DNA from: Phoronis ovalis
Taxonomy: Eukaryota > Phoronida > Phoronidae
Assembly: GCA_028565635.1 (NCBI GenBank)
Contig: JAOXYB010015409.1
Location: forward strand, 1,619-37,035
Reading direction: 5' to 3'
DNA length: 35,417 nucleotides
In this document: positions 29,211 to 35,417 of the stretch, piece by piece
Layout of the letters: every line of letters begins with the position of its first letter
Numbering within the stretch: the first letter of the stretch is position 1
The notes under the pieces: generated by a model
Told to the model about the DNA's origin: nothing
Databases searched by the model: none
The model's input: the letters and a program-made list of their open reading frames with translations, nothing else
Program-made: the position numbers and the translations under genes

Positions 29211-32200
29211 CTAGAACACAGAACAAATAAGACTTGAGAATTGAGATGGCGGGCTGAAACATTCAGACAGGCACTATGTCTTAAAAAAGCCATGCTTGAT
29301 TTGATAAACTTTTTTGGGGTATTGTCATATGTTATGAATATATATCAAAGATTGGTATCCCGGTTGACACAAAACATTGTTATCATAGTCTATAGTTTCT
29401 ATATCAGTATTGCGGAAATCTTTACATCTTTAAGGTTGAATTTAATTTTCAGAAAATGACCATAAGAAAATTATAATTAAAGCTGCCACAGTATTAAGCA
29501 CAGATTAGACAAACTATTAAAATTTACCATCTGTACATACCAGTTCAATGATCAATGGAAAAGCTATCATACCAAGTCGTGCCCCAGTGCTGCTCATACC
29601 TATTCCAACATTCCTACAAAATATGGATATTATTACTGCTTATTGTTTCTTATCTTAAACGATATTTCATCCATTCCGTAAAATTATTAACATAAAAACA
29701 GTTTAGTACAAAGATGAATTTTACTTTTATCTCCAGATCCTCCTTTTAGACAGTTTCTCGTGAATTCAGAAGGGACGAGAGTGGTTAGAAAAGTATTTAC
29801 ATATGTTAACCATTTTCTCTTGGAAATTATAGGAATTACTCGCCAGAGAATATGTGATCGTTTTTGCCCAAACGTACACACTTTTAGGAGATGCTCGGGA
29901 TGGCCCGGGGCCTCAAGATCATCTCTTTTACTAAAACTAGTAATGTGCAATGGCAAACTGCAAACCGCACTTCTAATTAATACTAAGGATTACAAAAAAA
30001 AACTTGGCCATTATAATTGCTTGAAAAACACAAAAGACGATCATTCATTCTCGCATTCACAGCGAGGTCAATAATAATTACAAAGTCTATTACGCCTGCT
30101 GGAAGATGTTACAAACGATTGACTATATATTTTGTCTTAAACTGTTCACGTGATCGAATACGTTTTCATTAGTCAACACAGCTAGTGAACGCCATGGTAG
30201 GACACTTGGCAGAGTGATATGTTTACCTTACTACTGTGGGAAAATGTTCTGCAGTGAAGATAGTTAATACACACCACCCTGCATTAATGGCCAGTTTAGC
30301 CGTTAAGGCTAAAGCGGAAACTGTTTTCCCGTCAGAATTTCCTGTCCATTCTAGAACCGGAATCATCAAGGACACTAAAGCACCAAGTCCATAGAACACC
30401 GTCATAGTGTAACGTCGACCAATTCTGAAATATAAATACTAGTATGCATATAATCTGAGTCGAGCTCATATTGGCTGTACACTGTTCGACGGTATTTTAC
30501 GCATGTATGTTTATATTACATACAGGTTAAAACTTTGCTAATCTGGATAGTGTCCCTGTGTCATGTATAAGATGTCACGCTATACTATAAGGTAAACTAA
30601 ATAAACAGTAGTTTGCATTTCTGAAACTTAAATGAATAATAATAATATTTTAATTATTTATTCAGATTGACGAACAGAAAATATTACATCTGTAGGCCTA
30701 TGGTCACTACAAAATTAAATTGCAAGCTAAACAAAATCTACATTGTCAATCTATTTTACAAACTAACAGATATAACAAGCAGACTATTAAATGCAACTAA
30801 TATAATGTACAAGTACATGAATATTACTTTGTACAGTTAAACAGAATATATAACTTAGACTTATGCTGATGCTGCTGCTTTCAATAATTCAGCGCGCATG
30901 GAAAATGCTTTACCGAGGAAACACGCTAATTCGGAAGGGGTCAATAAATTAGTGTTTGTAAAGAGTAAAGAAAAAGCTGCTTTTCCATCTACGTGAGAAA
31001 TATTTGGAATAATGTTTTGAGGTTGTCATACATTGTTTTACTTGGAATATCATACTTTGGACATTCAGTTACAAAATGTACCTCATCCTCTATTAAATTG
31101 TGACAGAATTTACAATACCGTTCACTTGCTATGATTTTTGGTTTAGCCCATCTGCCACGTTCAATCTCTAGATCATGGTCTCCGGCTATACATTTTGTCA
31201 GGATTCGGTATTTAAATTTATCAAGTATTGATGATGTACACAACTCGGGTTTATTTGTGTATTAAATAGTTTGTAGGTCCTAAGTTTAGAGTCTTTATGT
31301 CAATGGTGAACTCTTGCTTAACTCCACTTAGAACAATATATACTGATTTCATGTTCAGTTAACTCTTCAGTGACTCAAGCCATGCTAAATTATTGTCGGT
31401 AAGACGCTTCCTTAATAACATGTTTAATTTAATTTACTTATCTCAAGTTACCAGATAAAATAAACTGAAAACAGCCATTATTTAGAGTTACTAAAAGTTA
31501 AAACTTTGATGAGCCGCAATGGTAATATATTCAAGAACCAATCTGTATAAATCTATCGAATTTGATTGGTGTCAAGACTTTCGTGACACTATATAGACAT
31601 AAAGGGATTACCGTTCTGTTTTTCGAGATAATAAACAAAAATTGACTATGGTTAAGCCCTGAGTAGGTACGGAACACTAACGGATGAATTTATTCAGACT
31701 GTTCAAGAACATAAGCTTCATACAAAGTATTAAAGTATAAGACTGTAAAACTGTGCGTACTTATAACTCAATCCTAAGGCTGCATACCCTGGAATATCCA
31801 TCATTGAAGCCAGAACAAGATTCACATAACGATCACTTTCCCAGTTCTTTGCAGAAAACGTTATTCCGTAATACACACAGCCACTTGTGAACCTGTTCCA
31901 CAAATATATTCATAAATGGTAGTAAGTTTAGGTTAAACATAACAGTAGTTACAGCCACATTAGGATTCATTTTCAAAAATAACCAGATAATGGCGGGATT
32001 AAAACTCTGTTCACACAATTATTTTTGAAAAAAACCCTCAAGTTTCCCGTAATTGAAATGTTTTCATTCCATTCTCCTTGAGATAAGGCACGACGTAACA
32101 AAAGAAGGTTGTACGAAATTAACCAATGTTCTTAGAGTGTTTGAATATCACGAGTGTGCGAAGTATTAAGCAATTGTGTTGCTTTTTATTTGATAAAAAG

Positions 32201-34580
32201 CACTAAATCAAAGAAAAAGTACACGTTTCAGATCTATCGCACTTTTAATCGTAACCTGTAGTTTGCAAATTTGTGCTTGAACTTTTGTAATCGTCATTAA
32301 AAGTTTAAATCTAATTTTAGCTGTTTTACACGTAAGTCTCTTGACAATACCATAAATTAGTCTACAAATTACGTTTAATAAATCGCGTACAAGTATATGA
32401 ATTTATGCAAAAAAGATTTGTTACCGATTTCTTATGTAAAACCAGTAATGGTCATTCAGCTTGTAGTCTTTAGTAACTATAGTAACTCAATCACACTTCG
32501 GTATAGTATATTATTTGAGCATAGAACCCTTTTCATGTCAAAACATTAGGTTTGTAAGTAAGGATAGCAAATTTTTACAAAATAAACTATTTGTTTCAAT
32601 ACGACACATCATGCCGTGAAGGTGATACAAAAATGAAATTTTCGTTTCCATGGCTGCACATGTACATCCCTAACTGTCACAAAAATGTGTTTGCTTAAAT
32701 AATTATGCAAAGGTACGAAGCAGGTGGTTGTGTAGGGTTGTTCCACTGCGAAGAACGTAAAAACATACCATAACAATACCAAAACAAGCGTTTTCTTTGC
32801 ATATTTCCATGATTTCATAAGATCGATTACTGTGAAGTTTTTCCTCTTTTTATCATCTGCTCTATTTTTATAAGCTTGCTCTAACTTCTTTAGCTCAGAT
32901 AAATCTGGCGCAGGGTTTTTGTTGATTCGAGCAACTCTATTAAGAATTTTCTCAGCTTCTTCAAACTGACCGTGTGTCAGCAGCCAACGGATGCTTTCGG
33001 GGATAAACCTAAAGTAACAATCAAACACTATTTGCATGTACTTGATGGCAGCACCGTCGGACCCTTCTGATCTCAACAGCCTTATTAGATTGCGCGCCCT
33101 TCGTACTGCTGGTATGATAGTATTTTGTGGAAATATTGGCCTAACTTACAAGAAATGCGTAATGGTGATATAATTCGGAAATATCGTTTCTTGATGTAGC
33201 CATAAGCATAATCTGAATTTAGTTTAGATCACCCAAAAAGTTGTCACAAAAATTAAAAAGCCGACTTTGATACCATATATTTAGGATGGCATAGTTTTGC
33301 TGTCCGTATCAAATTCAACTATATATCTGTTCGCACAAAAAGGTATAATTGTACTTACATGCCTTTCTTATTGAGGGACAGCAATGATTATTGTCACCCA
33401 AACAATCCTTCTTTATTATAATTATATACGCTGCCATTGTGCTATAAGATACATTTATTTTAGCTAACTTACCACCAGCTCAGCAGATATGGCGCTCCAG
33501 CAATGCTGACTACTATAGTTAAAGTTTTCCAGTCTTTAGTCAAGTAAGCCATTAATGCCAGCAACGATCCTCCAATGGCAAATCCGGGAAACAAATTTCC
33601 AAATATCCTATAACGACCGCCAATGTACTCGATTGGAATATTCAGACTGATAACTAATATGCCTCCAGCAGAAAAAACACACAAACATCTCATTGCAGCA
33701 TACATTTCTATATTCACAGAAAATGCAGATATTAAGTTTGTGATAAGGAATAATGTGTAAGCAGCAAAGAAAATCTTTTTTCGACCAAAAATGTCTCCTA
33801 TCTGACCGATCACAGAAGCACCGATACACAGCCCTATCATCTGCACGGTTGTAATAATTCCAACGGACCATTCCCGGCCACATATGAGATTCCACTGTAA
33901 AGATAATACATAGAATATTTTAGCAGTATTTTTGCCTTTTGAGCGTTGGTTTAACTGGAATTTCGTTAATGTCAACAATGTCCCCCTTAGATATCCGACA
34001 TTTCCCCAATTTATAAAGGCTGATCAGTCCGAAATCCAAAATAATGCGATTGAATATCTCATTTGTTATTTGAATTGGGAATTGTTATTGAATGACTTCT
34101 GTCACAACTGAATTTACTTAGTGCATGATTTAGTATTACTCTATTTTTGAAAAAAAAAATTACCTGTCTCACAATAGACATAAAATCATCATCCAAGTAC
34201 GTCAGATTCTTACAGAGACTTCCATCAGATGGACAGTATCCAGATTCATATTCCATGGTTTGGTTCGTGTACAGTTCATATCCATAAGGTACACTGGTGG
34301 ACATATTAGTATCCAGTTGTGCATGTGATGAACACTTCCATGTTGGCTTGATACCAGTAAAAATCATAACAAGAATGGCCCAGCTTGCACCAAGATCAGA
34401 AAGATTTACTAAGATGATTAAAGTAATTTGGAAAATGCCAAATTTACCAATCTTACTTAAAATGTTTTCCAAAATAACATCACTCTTGTTATGGTTTTTG
34501 CAGTTTCCAGCTAGATTTTGGTTCACCTCCGATGGAACTTTGGCAATGAGATTATTAGAATCTGTTGGGTCGTCTTCCAT
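29016..34580 (-). CDS. SLC22-type organic cation/anion transporter, 7 exons
   Basis: Minus-strand exons 34580-34164, 33894-33473, 33008-32769, 31892-31761, 30424-30227, 29613-29541 and 29210-29016 total 1677 nt, or 558 residues plus stop, with phases 0,2,2,2,2,0. The length is normal for SLC22. Features in order: cytosolic N-terminus; TM1 (about 48-72); a large extracellular loop with Cys residues and sequons NMS, NQT and NLT; the WNLICGREW motif (140-148); the MFS signature GQIGDIFGRKK (about 169-179); PESIRWLL (283-290) before the large cytosolic loop; VYYG after TM7; GRRYT (MFS repeat); TAEHFPTVVRNVGIGMSST; and a final LLKET followed by an acidic and basic tail. SLC22 proteins are plasma-membrane carriers of organic ions; the substrate cannot be told from sequence. 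No lesion was seen. Confidence 0.93.
29541..29613 (-). CDS. SLC22 exon 6 (TM11)
   Basis: A 73-nt exon after TTTTGTAG. The first base completes the Arg of TVVR, then NVGIGMSSTGARLGMIAFPL, the hallmark of the SLC22 region before TM11. The donor is CTG|GTATGT. Confidence 0.9.
30227..30424 (-). CDS. SLC22 exon 5 (TM9-TM10)
   Basis: A 198-nt exon after ATATTTCAG. It encodes the second MFS loop IGRRYTM, two hydrophobic segments and the conserved TAEHFPTVVR. The donor is TAAG|GTAAAC. Confidence 0.92.
30632..31245 (-). mobile_element. 3' end of a dead LINE (non-LTR retrotransposon)
   Basis: The minus-strand frame 31243-30989 reads ...IERGRWAKPKIIASERYCKF, then CHNLIEDEVHFVTECPKYD. This is the zinc-knuckle-like Cys/His tail (CxxC...H...C) typical of LINE reverse-transcriptase C-termini. 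After a 1- or 2-nt frameshift the homology continues as ISHVDGKAAFSLLF and onward to a stop near 30860. About 230 bp of 3' UTR then ends in an AATAAT/ATT microsatellite near 30632. It is 5'-truncated and inactive, inserted in the sense orientation in the intron between SLC22 exons 4 and 5. Confidence 0.75.
31670..31701 (+). repeat. Single arm related to the 25305-25386 foldback
   Basis: This 32-bp segment matches 25354-25385 at 27 positions, including CGGAACACT and ATTTATTCA. No paired arm was noticed beside it, so it may be a broken copy or the end of a longer element. It lies in the last ~90 bp of the SLC22 intron before exon 4's donor side. Confidence 0.55.
31761..31892 (-). CDS. SLC22 exon 4 (TM7-TM8)
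   Basis: A 132-nt exon, phase 2 at both ends. It reads FTSGCVYYGITFSAKNW and later MMDIPGYAALGLSY, both typical of the SLC22 TM7/TM8 region. Acceptor GGAACAG, donor TATAA|GTACGC. The longer open frame overlapping at 31833-32018 is in another frame and is rejected. Confidence 0.88.
32769..33008 (-). CDS. SLC22 exon 3 (PESIRWLL and large cytosolic loop)
   Basis: The first base completes Trp, followed by FIPESIRWLLTHGQFEEAEK, the conserved SLC22 PESxRWL motif, and a charged cytosolic loop. TM7 begins at KKTLVLVLLW. The donor is TTATG|GTATGT; the open frame beyond it is intron. Confidence 0.92.
33473..33894 (-). CDS. SLC22 exon 2 (TM2-TM6, MFS signature)
   Basis: The acceptor is CTTTACAG and the exon opens with WNLICGREWSV, in phase with exon 1. 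It carries the MFS loop motif GDIFGRKK and about five hydrophobic helices. The donor is TGGTG|GTAAGT, leaving two bases of a Trp codon. Confidence 0.92.
34164..34580 (-). CDS. SLC22 exon 1 (TM1 and glycosylated loop)
   Basis: It starts MEDDPTDSNN and encodes 139 residues. TM1 is FGIFQITLIILVNLSDLGAS and onward. The extracellular loop holds three N-glycosylation sequons and several cysteines. The donor is CAG|GTAATT on the minus strand. Read-through past 34164 is intron. Confidence 0.9.
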
Positions 34581-35417
34581 ATTCGTTCTGTGTCAGATCA
34601 AATACAAAGAAGTTCGTCAGTTTTGACTTATATCTTAGCTTGTGATATATTGAATACAGGTTATCATAAAGCTACATCAAGGGCAATAGGTCTAGCATAG
34701 ACAATTATATTGTTTTATTTAATTATTTTTTTATTTTGTCTTCTTTTCGCACGTGAATGACTTTTTCGCGGTTTTGTATGCAGCGTACCCCGCGTCTAGG
34801 TAAAATCACGAAACGTAAGTCTTTTTTGCGATTAAAGACTTCTACAGAAACGCAACGCAACGTACTGTAAATATAAAAAGTCGTTTATAAAATTTCATCT
34901 AGGTGATGTCATGGCAAGTAAGCGTTCTAAACAGTATTTTCTTTTAATCAAAATTATTACGTCTATAGTATAGGCCATTGGAGGCCATACCAGACCAGAG
35001 GCCATTTTGAGACCATACTTAAATAAAGGATTTCATATCTTTATATATATATATTTCGATTGAATAAATCATAAATTAATCTTTGCCTCCTGGTTAAACA
35101 GTGGTTGTCAATCTTCAAACCGTAAAAATGACGAATTTTGCGGAAAGAAATTTAACTCTTGTTGTTATTGAACGGAATGAATAACTAAATAGAAGCAGAA
35201 CATTGCCGTACATTTATTAACTAAAACGATAGAAATCGACATTTTTTCAGTCGCAACTTTATGAACCGCATCAATGTGTACAAACTGCACGTTACAAAAC
35301 TCAAACAGTATATTGCTGCTTCAACTGAATTGTATTTCGTTCAGTAGAGTATCAGTTCGGAATGAATTCTCTAACGGAAGTACGTCATCACCAATATCCA
35401 TACTATGGGTCCACATA
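34581..35417. other. Upstream region of the SLC22 gene
   Basis: AT-rich sequence with a (TA)n run near 35040 and a GGCCAT-repeating patch at about 34972-35005. No coding region is recognised. The promoter of the minus-strand transporter should lie here, but no core element stands out. Confidence 0.45.

Noticed and set aside
29760-30074. 104-residue plus-strand and 89-residue minus-strand frames in an SLC22 intron
   Set aside because: The phase-matched exons on both sides leave this as intron, and neither frame has a recognisable motif.
34297-34626. Plus-strand 109-residue frame over SLC22 exon 1
   Set aside because: A shadow of the transporter N-terminus.

Overview
This is a eukaryotic, metazoan nuclear window: AT-rich (roughly two thirds A+T by eye), with short exons, GT-AG introns of 0.27 to 8.7 kb, decayed transposon pieces, minisatellites and one 100-N assembly gap (21092-21191). 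Codon phases at every proposed splice junction agree, which allowed three multi-exon genes to be assembled by hand. The gene content (an Alx homeobox gene with octapeptide and OAR domain, an invertebrate-style ankyrin/caspase protein, an SLC22 carrier) fits an invertebrate bilaterian. A lophotrochozoan, possibly a mollusc, is my inference; no sequence here proves the phylum.

Layout. 1-1778: non-coding upstream region, with a weak candidate minus-strand exon (491-651) and an octamer + CRE motif cluster (1050-1080). 1779-14064 (+): a complete four-exon Alx gene encoding a 324-residue paired-like homeodomain protein. The homeodomain is split by an 8.66-kb intron after its 46th residue, and that intron holds a 45-bp x 7 minisatellite. 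14065-21091: 3' UTR and a long gene-free region with dispersed repeats, a 21-bp x 5 tandem repeat and a striking 36-bp hairpin just before the gap. 21217-26814 (+): a seven-exon gene joining about nine ankyrin repeats to a caspase p20/p10 domain. All phases agree except for one 4-nt frame-breaking insertion just after the IINNQD motif. The catalytic pentapeptide reads VACKG instead of QACxG. 26815-29015: intergenic, with a duplicated ~110-bp repeat. 34580-29016 (-): a complete seven-exon SLC22-type transporter (558 residues), with the 3' end of a dead LINE in one intron. 34581-35417: upstream of the transporter, no gene seen.

The three genes do not form an obvious functional unit: a developmental transcription factor, a probable cell-death or immune signalling protease and a solute carrier. 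The ANK-caspase is the most interesting object. It has ankyrin repeats where caspase-8-type enzymes carry death-effector domains, an altered S1-pocket residue, and a lesion in this assembly that must be either a sequence error, a null allele or a young pseudogene.
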